Shown: piece by piece, positions 1 through 6,309 of the stretch
How positions within the stretch are numbered: the first letter of the stretch is position 1
Layout: the number at the start of each line of letters is the position of its first letter
Source of the DNA: Clostridia bacterium
GTDB taxonomy: Bacteria > Bacillota_A > Clostridia > Oscillospirales > CAG-272
Length of the DNA: 11,645 nucleotides
Assembly (NCBI GenBank): GCA_017652965.1
Contig: JAGBZZ010000019.1
Coordinates: 1-11,645, forward strand
Reading direction: 5' to 3'
The notes under the pieces: generated by a model
The model's database searches: none
Told to the model about the DNA's origin: nothing
What the model saw: the letters and a program-made list of their open reading frames with translations, nothing else
Made by a program: the position numbers and the translations under genes

Positions 1-352
1 TGCGGATGCTCTTTTTGCCCTTGGAGGTCTCAATGTCCACACGGCCGTTGACCGCCACGGGCGCAAACCACTGGGTGGTCTGATAGGCGGCGGGCAGGTC
101 GGGATAGTAGTAGCTCTTCTGATCAAAGGTCGTGGTGCGGTTGATGTCGCAGTTCAGCATAAGCCCTGCCGTCATGCCGAGATCCACCACGTGGCGGTTG
201 ACCACCGGCAGCATACCGGGCATACCGCAGCAGGCGGGGCAGACGTGCTCGTTGGGGCCGGCGCCGAACTTGGCCGAGCAGGAGCAGAAGATCTTGGATT
301 CGGTCGCCAGCTCCACGTGTACCTCAAGGCCGATTACGGTTTCGTATTTCAT
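1..352 (-). CDS. gatB: Asp/Glu-tRNA amidotransferase subunit B, N-terminal part (runs off window)
   Basis: This is the first 117 codons of GatB, the subunit of GatCAB that binds the mischarged Asp-tRNA(Asn) or Glu-tRNA(Gln) and activates the acid group with ATP before amidation. The start reads MKYETVIGLEVHVEL, the hallmark GatB N-terminus, followed by a Cys-rich segment (C23, C25, C38, C41, C42) fitting the zinc site seen in many GatB proteins, then GMPGMLPVVN and a KSYYYPDLPAAYQ segment that corresponds to the family's KNYFYPDLPKGYQ region. The ATG overlaps the gatA stop codon by four bases (ATGA), and AAGGAGG lies just upstream inside gatA, so the two are translationally coupled. The ammonia-channel and tail domains lie outside the window. 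The family assignment is firm. Whether B works with free ammonia because of the odd GatA beside it is a question the missing part could help answer. Confidence 0.96.
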   Translation of the reverse strand, partial: MKYETVIGLEVHVELATESKIFCSCSAKFGAGPNEHVCPACCGMPGMLPVVNRHVVDLGMTAGLMLNCDINRTTTFDQKSYYYPDLPAAYQTTQWFAPVAVNGRVDIETSKGKKSIR

Positions 353-1521
353 CTTTTTTCCTCCTTCTCCCATTTTTCGGCGAGGGCAAGAAGCGCCCCC
401 TCGGAAAAGGCAGGGCCGACAAGCGCCGCCCCACCGAACACCACAGAGGGCAGGCCGGTCAGGGAAGCGGGCGCCGTATAGCAGCCCTCGGTAAAGACAA
501 GGGTCGGGTCAGCCGCGACCTCGGCGGCCGTGTACTCCATGCGGGAAACGGCGGGCAGAAGGACGGCGTCATAGCTTGCAAACAGCGCGGCAAAGGCCTC
601 GACAGCCTTGCGGCGTATGCGCAGGGCCTTGTCGTATACCTTGTCGTAATTGGCGGTGGAAAGGGTCTCCGAGCCAAAGAGGATGGCATACTTCAGAAGG
701 CGGCCAAAGGCCTCGGTGCGGCTGTTGGTATACAGCTCGTCAATGCTCGAGAAGCGCTCGGTGCGATAGCCGTACTTCACCCCGTCATAGCGGGAGACGT
801 TGTTGCAAAGCTCGGCCGACATCAGAATGTTCCAGGCCTCGCCCGCATAGGAAAGCATCGGCATCTCCACCTCGGTCACGGTGATCCCCATGGCCGAAAG
901 CGCGGCGGCAAGCGGGGCGGCGGTATCGGTGGCAAGCCCCTTCGGGATGGCTACCCGTGTCACGGCTTTTTCGTCAAGGGCACTGCGGCACAGCGCCTCG
1001 GGGTGCGAGGTGCCGTCCTTATCGTCGTGCCCGGCAATGGCCGAAAGCACGGCGCGGCACTCGGCCGCGGTGCGTGCCATCACGCCAACCGTCTCGCCCG
1101 AGCAGGCAACCGGAACCGTGCCGTAACGGGAGACTGTGCCGTAGGTGGGTTTCACAAAAAGGAGCCCTGCCTGCGCGGCGGCGCGGCGCGGCGCACCGTT
1201 GACGTCCAGGCAAACGGCGGGGACGGCATCGGCGGCTACGATCTCGGCGGTGGGATAGCGGAGGGCACCCTCGCACACAAGGGCGCCGTCGGCCGCCGTT
1301 TCACCAAGCAGGTCAAACCCAAACTCGCCCACGGCGGCCTTACCGGTGACGGTATAGCCTGCGGCGGTCAGGCGGGTCACCGCCTCGGCATCAAAGAGAG
1401 ACATGTACCCCGCCAGCATGCGAGAGCCGGCCGCGGTGGGCATGTCCTTGGTTAAGATCATGTCGTCAAGCACCACAGGGCGCGCGGCGGCAGTATCAAG
1501 CTTTACGGTATAAGGCTTCAT
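349..1521 (-). CDS. gatA: Degenerate GatA: amidase-signature protein lacking the catalytic triad
   Basis: The position between gatC and gatB and the retained segments VKPTYGTVSRYG (123-134), AIAGHDDKDGTS (161-172), SRYDGVKYGYRT and a C-terminal TGLP show that this is GatA, the glutaminase subunit of GatCAB. At 390 residues it is short (about 485 is usual), lacking some 60 N-terminal residues, a few before the Gly/Ser loop, and C-terminal sequence. Aligned from memory to Staphylococcus aureus GatA, catalytic Lys79 (IKDN) falls on Asp19 (LDDM), cis-Ser154 (GGSSGGS) on about Leu87 (GALRYPT), and nucleophile Ser178 (DTGGSIRQP) on Ala110 (DVNGAPRRA). The glutamine-contacting Arg358 and Asp425 appear as Ala279 and Gly346. 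It should therefore not hydrolyse glutamine. The frame is open, and AAGGAGG precedes the ATG by seven bases, 12 bases after gatC. It may be a scaffold that keeps the complex together; a catalytic GatA may lie elsewhere in the genome. Confidence 0.88.
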   Translation of the reverse strand: MKPYTVKLDTAAARPVVLDDMILTKDMPTAAGSRMLAGYMSLFDAEAVTRLTAAGYTVTGKAAVGEFGFDLLGETAADGALVCEGALRYPTAEIVAADAVPAVCLDVNGAPRRAAAQAGLLFVKPTYGTVSRYGTVPVACSGETVGVMARTAAECRAVLSAIAGHDDKDGTSHPEALCRSALDEKAVTRVAIPKGLATDTAAPLAAALSAMGITVTEVEMPMLSYAGEAWNILMSAELCNNVSRYDGVKYGYRTERFSSIDELYTNSRTEAFGRLLKYAILFGSETLSTANYDKVYDKALRIRRKAVEAFAALFASYDAVLLPAVSRMEYTAAEVAADPTLVFTEGCYTAPASLTGLPSVVFGGAALVGPAFSEGALLALAEKWEKEEKR

Positions 1522-1533
1522 GGCGTTTCCTCC

Positions 1534-1815
1534 TTATTCCACCACACGCGGCACGCGCCAGTGCCCCTCGCCCGCATCGGGGGCGGCGGCCTGAAGCTGT
1601 TCCCGCGTGAAGGGCTGGTATGCAACGTCCGCCCGTACCACGGTGGGGATGGGCATCACGTGCACCATGCGCTCGGTGTCCGAGGTGTCAACGGCGTTCA
1701 GGGCATCCCAGCCCGCCTCTCTTGCGGCGTAAAAGGAGAGAAAGGCCTCCTTTTCCTCCTCGGTCAGTGCCAGCTGGTTCAAAAGCTCCAGCCGACGCAG
1801 AATTTCTCTGTCCAT
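1534..1815 (-). CDS. gatC: Asp/Glu-tRNA amidotransferase subunit C
   Basis: GatC is the small belt-like subunit that wraps around GatA and GatB and stabilises their interface in the tRNA-dependent amidotransferase. The 93-residue product has the normal family length (about 95) and layout: an N-terminal helix pair (LELLNQLALTEEEKEAF), the LNAVDTSDTE turn, the HVMPIPTVVRAD stretch and the C-terminal APDAGEGHWRVPRVVE tail, which matches the usual NAPDxxxGYFKVPKVVE. GAGGAG sits five bases ahead of the ATG. The gene follows aspS by 11 bases and precedes gatA by 12, so all are on one transcript. Unlike its gatA neighbour, gatC shows no sign of decay, which implies that a GatA-like partner is still being bound. 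Confidence 0.95.
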   Translation of the reverse strand: MDREILRRLELLNQLALTEEEKEAFLSFYAAREAGWDALNAVDTSDTERMVHVMPIPTVVRADVAYQPFTREQLQAAAPDAGEGHWRVPRVVE

Positions 1816-1826
1816 AGCTACTCCTC

Positions 1827-3602
1827 TCAGTCGCGAACCTTAATGTGGACCTCGCGCAGCTGCTGCTCGGTCACCTCGGCGGGGGCACCCATCAGAAGAT
1901 CCTGGGCGTTGCCGTTCAAGGGGAATGCGATAACGTCGCGGATGGTCTCCTCCTCGGCAAGCAGCATGATCATTCTGTCAACGCCGGGGGCCATACCCGC
2001 ATGGGGCGGCGCACCGTAGGAGAAGGCGGTGTACAGCGCACCGAACTTGGCGCGCACGTCCTCCTCACCGTAGCCCGCAATGGCAAAGGCGCGCTTCATG
2101 ATCTCGGGGTTGTGGTTTCTGACAGCGCCCGAGGAAAGCTCTACACCGTTGCAGACGATATCGTACTGATAGGCGTAGATGTCGAGCGGATCCTTCGTGT
2201 TGAGTGCCTCAAGGCCGCCCTGCGGCATCGAGAAGGGGTTGTGGGTAAAGTCGATCTTGCCGGTCTCCTCGTTCAGCTCGTACATCGGGAAGTCCACGAT
2301 ATAGCAGAACTCGAAGGAATCGTTCTTGATGAGCCCGAGCTCGTTGCCAAGCCAAGTGCGGATCTCGCCCGAAAGCTTATCAATGACCTTCGGGGTATCG
2401 CAGATGAAGAAGAGGGTCTCGCCTTCCTTGATGCCGACAAGCTCGGTCAGTGCCTTCTGCTGGTCGGGCGAGAGGAACTTGGCGATCGGGCCCTTGTATT
2501 CGCCCCCCTCCAGGGTGATATAGCCGATACCAAAGGCCATGCCGATGCTGCGGGCAAAGGTGTCGATGGCCTTCTCAAAGGCCTTCTTGCCGTCGCCGTC
2601 CCCGTCACGCTTGACGAGGTAGTTGGCCACGATACCGCGCACGAGCTTGTTCTTGAAGGGGATGGTGCGGCCGTTGATGGTCAGGAAGTCGTTGTCACGG
2701 AAGAAGGCGGTCAGATCCTCAATGACCAGCGGGTTGCGCAGGTCGGGCTTATCCGAGCCGTAGCGAAGCATCGATTCGGCATAGGTGATACGGCGGAAGG
2801 GCGGCGGCGATACCTTCTTGTCCGAGAACTTCGTGAAGGTGTTGTAGATGACCTTCTCGGCCACGGCAAAGACGTCCTCCTGGGTAGCAAAGGCCATCTC
2901 GAAGTCAAGCTGATAGAATTCACCCGGCGAGCGGTCACCGCGGGCATCCTCATCACGGAAGCAGGGGGCGATCTGGAAATAGCGGTCAAAGCCCGAGGCC
3001 ATCAGCAGCTGCTTGAACTGCTGGGGGGCCTGCGGCAGGGCGTAGAACTTGCCCTTGTGCTTGCGGCTGGGCACGAGATAATCACGCGCACCCTCGGGCG
3101 AGGAGGCGGTCAGGATCGGGGTCTGGATCTCGAGGAAGCCCTGTGCCTCCATCTCGCTTCTGAGGAAGCTCAGCACCTTGGCGCGAAGCACGATGTTGTC
3201 GTGGATCTTGCGGTTGCGAAGGTCCAGATAACGGTGGCGCAGGCGCACCTCCTCACGCGTGGCGGTCGAGGCGTCGATCTCGAAGGGAAGACCAAGCACG
3301 CACGGGCCAAGCACCTCAATGCGCTCGGCACGCACCTCTACAAGGCCGGTGGCCAGCTTGGGGTTTACGGTATCCTCATCTCTTTTCGTGACCTCGCCCT
3401 CGATAAGGACGACGGTCTCCTTGGCGATACCCGAAAGCATCTTGTCATCCGAAAAGACGATCTGGGTCACGCCGTAATGGTCGCGCAGGTCAACAAACAA
3501 GACGCCGCCGTGGTCACGGATCGTACCGATCCAGCCGGTAAGCGTTACGCGCTCGCCAATGTGTGCAGGCGACAGCTCGTTACAGGTATGGGTTCTCAGC
3601 AT
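1827..3602 (-). CDS. aspS: Aspartyl-tRNA synthetase, probably non-discriminating
   Basis: A class II synthetase that joins aspartate to tRNA(Asp) and, in this context, probably also to tRNA(Asn). At 591 residues it has the bacterial length. An OB-fold anticodon domain (about 1-105, with GWIGTIRDHGGVLFVDLRD) is followed by motif 1 (around 146-164, ending TPILTASSPEGARD), motif 2 (FRDEDARGDRSPGEF from 215), an inserted GAD-type domain, and motif 3 (GVDRMIMLL, Arg543). His31 matches the residue reported for non-discriminating bacterial AspRS, where discriminating enzymes carry Leu; this point is from memory. Co-transcription with gatCAB supports production of Asp-tRNA(Asn) for amidation. Segments such as RSPGEFYQLDFEM, HNPFSMPQGGLEALN and AQDLLMGAP resemble the alphaproteobacterial form more than the Bacillus one. 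The start is set by GGGAGG nine bases upstream, at the end of the T-box leader. Confidence 0.97.
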   Translation of the reverse strand: MLRTHTCNELSPAHIGERVTLTGWIGTIRDHGGVLFVDLRDHYGVTQIVFSDDKMLSGIAKETVVLIEGEVTKRDEDTVNPKLATGLVEVRAERIEVLGPCVLGLPFEIDASTATREEVRLRHRYLDLRNRKIHDNIVLRAKVLSFLRSEMEAQGFLEIQTPILTASSPEGARDYLVPSRKHKGKFYALPQAPQQFKQLLMASGFDRYFQIAPCFRDEDARGDRSPGEFYQLDFEMAFATQEDVFAVAEKVIYNTFTKFSDKKVSPPPFRRITYAESMLRYGSDKPDLRNPLVIEDLTAFFRDNDFLTINGRTIPFKNKLVRGIVANYLVKRDGDGDGKKAFEKAIDTFARSIGMAFGIGYITLEGGEYKGPIAKFLSPDQQKALTELVGIKEGETLFFICDTPKVIDKLSGEIRTWLGNELGLIKNDSFEFCYIVDFPMYELNEETGKIDFTHNPFSMPQGGLEALNTKDPLDIYAYQYDIVCNGVELSSGAVRNHNPEIMKRAFAIAGYGEEDVRAKFGALYTAFSYGAPPHAGMAPGVDRMIMLLAEEETIRDVIAFPLNGNAQDLLMGAPAEVTEQQLREVHIKVRD

Positions 3603-3669
3603 TGTGTTTTACCTCCCGATGTATGGTTGATTTTTTGAATACGGTGTCATGGCACGCGGCGGGAAAAAG

Positions 3670-3702
3670 AAAAAACCTCCCGTCCGCACATGGGACGAAA
3701 GG
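3670..3702 (-). terminator. T-box conditional terminator
   Basis: The minus strand has a 10-bp stem (CCTTTCGTCC with GGACGGGAGG, two G-U pairs), a 7-base loop and a run of six T, directly after the T-box sequence. Pairing of the T-box bulge with the 3' end of uncharged tRNA should favour the competing antiterminator. Confidence 0.9.
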
Positions 3703-3926
3703 CAAGCTTCCGCGATACCACCCAAATTGACCGCCCGCATGGGCGACCCTCTCATACTGCCGTCACGTGGCAAAACGTGCGGTTCTACTGACCCCATCCG
3801 AAATGGGGGGTTCCTCCGCAGGCTCGGGAGTGTTCTTCACGCAGGGTCGAATGCCGTGCTTTCACCTGCCACGGCTCTCTTTAAAACGGCGGTCTGCGCT
3901 ACTTTTTCCGTCATCGCCTATTATGA
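3670..3926 (-). promoter_or_regulatory. T-box riboswitch controlling aspS-gatCAB
   Basis: A tRNA-sensing leader RNA that stops transcription unless uncharged cognate tRNA is present. The T-box sequence GGGTGGTATCGCGG lies at 3723-3710. Stem I carries AGAGAGCC (3880-3873), GGTGAAA (3866-3860) and the closing CTCCCGAGC, with a basal CGCAG/CTGCG pairing. The specifier region reads TGAAGAACACTCCCGAGC. By analogy with other T-boxes the triplet before ACTCC is AAC (3834-3832, Asn), and the triplet shifted by one base is GAA (3835-3833, Glu). The leader ends in an intrinsic terminator and is followed by the aspS ribosome binding site. The T-box identity is certain. The specifier assignment is by pattern and would need a covariance-model alignment. 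Confidence 0.95.
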
Positions 3927-3932
3927 TATATT

Positions 3933-3961
3933 ACTATATCATATCTTTTCCGCCTTGTCAA
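3933..3961 (-). promoter_or_regulatory. Promoter of the aspS-gatCAB operon
   Basis: The minus strand has TTGACA (3961-3956), a 17-base spacer and TATAGT (3938-3933) in an AT-rich stretch. Transcription would begin near 3926, at the 5' edge of the T-box leader. Confidence 0.85.
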
Positions 3962-3980
3962 GAAAAATTCGAAAAATATT

Positions 3981-4015
3981 AAATAAATAGGAAGGGGGCG
4001 CGTTGCCGCGCCCCC
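3981..4015 (-). terminator. Terminator after the metallo-hydrolase gene
   Basis: A perfect 9-bp GC stem (GGGGGCGCG with CGCGCCCCC, loop of four) lies at 3994-4015, just past the stop codon at 4030. On the minus strand it is followed by TTCCTATTTATTT, a broken T-tract. It separates this gene from the aspS promoter. Confidence 0.75.
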
Positions 4016-4029
4016 ATACACCCTGTCTT

Positions 4030-4817
4030 TTATTCGATGGGATCCTTCAAAAATGCCGCTACCGCCTCGGCGCGGCGCCGTGTGAGGAAGGGCTTCCACG
4101 TGCTGCCGTCGAGGAAGGGATTTTCCTTACCGCCCATGCGGGCAAGCTTGTCAAGATGCCCGTTGTCGCCAAGGTGATTGCCGACGTGCACCTCCACGCA
4201 CTCGTCCATCACGCGGTCGATCGAGGTGAGAAAATCCTCCCGCAGGGAAAAGGGCAGACCGTAGCGCTTCAGATAGGCTACGGAAAGGGTATTCAGCCCG
4301 CCGCCCCCAAACATGCCGGCACGGTAGCTTTTTCCCTTGTCGGTCACGTTGAAGAAAAGCGAAAGCGTCCCGCGGGTGTGCCCCGGAGAGGCGATAAAGG
4401 AGAAGGTGCGATCGCCGATCGTGATAGTGTCGCCGTCCCCCACGATCACGTCGGGTACAAAGGCACCCTCAAAGGGCATACGGAACTCGTTTGTATACTG
4501 CAGGCCGTCGCGGCCGCTGACGGTATCCTCGTCCCCACGGCCGATGTAGGTGCGCGCTCCCGTCATCTCCACAAGGCACGGGTCGAGCCGATATGGTCGA
4601 TATGCCCGTGCGAGTGCAAAATATGGCGCACGTCGCGCACGTCATAGCCAAGCTGTGCGATCTTCTCTAAGATCTCGGGCAGGGTGCTTGGCATGCCGGT
4701 ATCGATCAGGATCAGCCCGTCGGTGCTTTCAAGCAGCCAAGAGGGGGCGTATTTCGCCCCGATGTGGTAAAAGCCGTCGGTATATTTGACGGGGGGCATG
4801 ATTTCGGGTTCGCTCAC
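4030..4817 (-). pseudogene. Metallo-beta-lactamase-fold hydrolase, frameshifted
   Basis: A zinc-dependent hydrolase of the metallo-beta-lactamase fold with unknown substrate. The first part, from the GTG at 4817, holds TDGLILIDTG and the metal-binding HSHGHIDH. After a break, the second part continues with VEMTGARTYIGRGD, the SPGHTRG histidine loop and HVGNHLGDN. The two halves are in different frames: the first ends at GSTRALWR-stop (4563), whereas homologues would be expected to read through ALVEMTG. Adding one base in the AAGGC run near 4574-4577 (plus strand) restores a single open frame of about 260 codons. The GTG start is preferred because AAGGAGG stands nine bases ahead of it; an in-frame ATG follows at 4799. 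No signal peptide is apparent, so it is probably cytoplasmic. It could be a real single-base lesion or an assembly error, and the otherwise clean codons favour something recent. Confidence 0.85.
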
Positions 4818-4883
4818 GGTGGTTGTCCTCCTTGCGTGTCGGTGTGCCCGCCGCGCGGGGCGGCATGGCATGCTTCTAAGCGC

Positions 4884-4912
4884 ATTGTAGCACAGCCGCG
4901 CCCCCGTGTCAA
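4884..4912 (-). promoter_or_regulatory. Promoter of the metallo-hydrolase gene
   Basis: The minus strand has a consensus TTGACA (4912-4907), a 17-base GC-rich spacer and TACAAT (4889-4884), about 65 bases before the GTG start. It lies just downstream of the terminator of the preceding RNA gene, so the metallo-hydrolase is its own unit. Confidence 0.85.
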
Positions 4913-4923
4913 GCCTCCCCTGC

Positions 4924-4964
4924 AAAAAATGACCCCCGACCGCATCCCTTGCGATCGGGGGTCA
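4924..4964 (-). terminator. Strong intrinsic terminator of the ncRNA gene
   Basis: A 14-bp stem with one G-U pair (TGACCCCCGATCGC with GCGGTCGGGGGTCA), a 7-base loop and six T on the minus strand. It lies between the ncRNA gene and the metallo-hydrolase promoter, with no clear coding gene in front of it. Confidence 0.92.
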
Positions 4965-5144
4965 TCCCTCTTCATAGGCGATATCTAACATCCTTTTTAC
5001 TCCTCGCTTTCTCCGGATTCCCATCGGCGTATACAGCCGAACGAAACTTGCCCCTATGGGCACCGGCGCGGTGGGCTCACCTTTCGGGAGCACTCGTCGG
5101 GGCCGGCTCTTTTGTATCAGCCCATTGGCGTATCTCCTTTCTAC
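4924..5144 (-). ncRNA. Independent structured ncRNA, about 220 nt (candidate raiA motif)
   Basis: A complete small transcription unit without a convincing protein gene: a consensus promoter at 5179-5151, about 180 bases of GC-rich sequence, then a very strong terminator. Local hairpins can be drawn by eye: GCGTA/TACGC near the 5' end, GGTG/CACC, TGCCC-ATAG-GGGCA and CGGC/GCCG. ATACGCC[A/G]ATGGG occurs twice, at about 5133-5121 and 5032-5020. Ribosome-binding-like AAAGGAGA is followed only by a two-codon ORF, and an AGGAG near the 3' end precedes a nine-codon ORF (MLDIAYEEG) ending at the terminator stem. One frame is open through the whole RNA, but it lacks a good start. Length, compactness and T-loop-like UUCGUUCGG make the raiA motif RNA of Bacillota my best guess, without raiA or comFC beside it. 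It does not look like RNase P RNA, tmRNA or 6S RNA. Confidence 0.7.
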
Positions 5145-5150
5145 GCTTAC

Positions 5151-5179
5151 AGTATAGCAGAAAAAACGCGTCTTGACAA
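5151..5179 (-). promoter_or_regulatory. Promoter of the ncRNA gene
   Basis: The minus strand has TTGTCA (5179-5174), a 17-base spacer and TATACT (5156-5151). The expected start is near the G at 5144. The same spot reads TTGACA on the plus strand, but no -10 box stands at the right distance in that direction. Confidence 0.82.
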
Positions 5180-5253
5180 TCGGAAAACTATAAGAAATAT
5201 ACAATATTTTTTTGTGCGTTACATAGAATTTGTTTAAAATGACGAACAAATGC

Positions 5254-5282
5254 TTTACAAATTCCGTTTTTTGTGCTATACT
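5254..5282 (+). promoter_or_regulatory. Plus-strand promoter aimed at a nearby terminator
   Basis: TTTACA (5254-5259), a 17-base spacer and TATACT (5277-5282) are close to consensus. Transcription would start near 5289 and meet the stem-loop at 5302-5334 almost at once, giving an RNA of about 50 nt. Read-through would be antisense to the GNAT gene. No plus-strand gene follows. The AT-rich 5180-5290 region holds nothing else that I can recognise. Confidence 0.6.
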
Positions 5283-5293
5283 GATACTTGTGG

Positions 5294-5339
5294 GCAAAAA
5301 GAACGCCATGACAGCGGCAGGCTATCATGGCGTTTTTCT
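5294..5339. terminator. Bidirectional terminator behind the GNAT gene
   Basis: A perfect 10-bp stem, AACGCCATGA (5302-5311) with TCATGGCGTT (5325-5334), and a 13-base loop. Minus-strand RNA ends in CTTTTTG and plus-strand RNA in TTTTTC, so it can act both ways. It lies four bases past the GNAT stop codon. Confidence 0.88.
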
Positions 5340-5342
5340 GTT

Positions 5343-6296
5343 TCAGAGGGTCTTATGGACGATGGCGTGGGCACGCGTAATGCGGAAGCCCGCCTTCTCA
5401 TATACGAAGTGCGCCGCACTGCCGGTGCCGGTCCACTGCATCCAGGCATTGTGCAGGCCGCGCTTTTTCATCTCAAGCAGACAGTCTGCCAGGAGGATCT
5501 GCCCAAGCTTGCGCCCGCGGAAGTCGGGGCGTACGCCATAGGGGCCAAACCGCTCGGGCGAGCCGTCGGGATCGTGGAAGACGCAAAAGCCGATGACCTC
5601 GCCGCCGTAGGTCACCACACGGATGCGGCCGTAGTCGTCGTTGTCGTACATCAGCTCGCGGATGCGGATGCGCCAGCCGGGGCTCTGATGCTCGTTCATA
5701 TAGTTCCAGAAGGGGATGAGGAGGTCGTCGGTCATAGGGCCGAAGCCAAAGCCGTCCGCCTCGGCGGCGATACGTGCCTCCTTCACGTCCTCGGGCACGG
5801 TGTAGGAAAGAAGGTCGATATCGCGGGCGTAGGACTCATCGCGGACGGTGTAGCCCGAGGCCAGGAAGGCGTCGATATAGTGCCCCTCGTACTTGACGTC
5901 AAAGCCCTGGGTGAAGTAAAAGGGCGAGTACGGGGTGGCAGACAGCTTGACAAGCCCCTTGCTTTTTGCAAATTCCTCGGCCGCCGCCAAAAGCTTTTCT
6001 GCCGTGTCGGCAGGGGCGGTGGGAAGATAGCCAAAGCCGTTGATCCAGCCCTCGTTCGGCATTGGGGAATTGTCGTTGTCCTGCGGGCGCAGGCGGCGCA
6101 CGACGTACACGTAGCCGCAAAGGCCGTTTTCGTCCTCGGCCAGAAGATAGCCGTCGGGGTCAAAGCAGACGTCAAGAAAGATCTTCCGCTTGAAGAAGCG
6201 GGCGGTGATGGGGTCGTAGGGACGGGTTTCGTTCCAAAGTGCCAGGGCGGGGGCAAAATCCTCCCCGCGGATCGGGCGGACGGTAACCGATGACAT
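5343..6296 (-). CDS. Tandem GNAT-family N-acetyltransferase
   Basis: The 317-residue protein is about twice the length of a single GNAT domain and appears to hold two. The N-terminal copy (about 1-150) begins VTVRPIRGEDFAPALALW and looks degenerate. The C-terminal copy (about 165-317) carries the acetyl-CoA-binding motif A, GPYGVRPDFRGRKLGQ (251-266), and a typical YEKAGF near its end (299-304). Such proteins move an acetyl group from acetyl-CoA to an amine; the acceptor is unknown. It is the second gene of an operon with the PIG-L-type gene, 13 bases downstream of it, and AAAGGAGA precedes its ATG. A deacetylase next to a tandem acetyltransferase recalls MshB and MshD of mycothiol synthesis, but no other gene of that pathway is in view, so this is only an analogy. 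It has no signal peptide or membrane segment. Confidence 0.88.
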   Translation of the reverse strand: MSSVTVRPIRGEDFAPALALWNETRPYDPITARFFKRKIFLDVCFDPDGYLLAEDENGLCGYVYVVRRLRPQDNDNSPMPNEGWINGFGYLPTAPADTAEKLLAAAEEFAKSKGLVKLSATPYSPFYFTQGFDVKYEGHYIDAFLASGYTVRDESYARDIDLLSYTVPEDVKEARIAAEADGFGFGPMTDDLLIPFWNYMNEHQSPGWRIRIRELMYDNDDYGRIRVVTYGGEVIGFCVFHDPDGSPERFGPYGVRPDFRGRKLGQILLADCLLEMKKRGLHNAWMQWTGTGSAAHFVYEKAGFRITRAHAIVHKTL

Positions 6297-6309
6297 AGCA
6301 GCTCTCCTT

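Noticed and set aside
1845..3638. A long open frame of about 600 codons on the plus strand opposite aspS
   Set aside because: It is the antisense shadow of a GC-rich gene. aspS is unmistakable on the minus strand, and the plus-strand translation has no recognisable domain.
5171..5209. Plus-strand TTGACA near 5173 as another promoter
   Set aside because: The nearest TATA-like boxes give spacers of 10 or 19 bases. The overlapping minus-strand TTGTCA with a 17-base spacer to TATACT is the better reading.
4962..5309. A 115-codon minus-strand open frame covering the ncRNA and its promoter
   Set aside because: Its first half runs through an AT-rich promoter region and its second half through a structured RNA unit. 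The start codon lies upstream of the promoter of the unit it would belong to.
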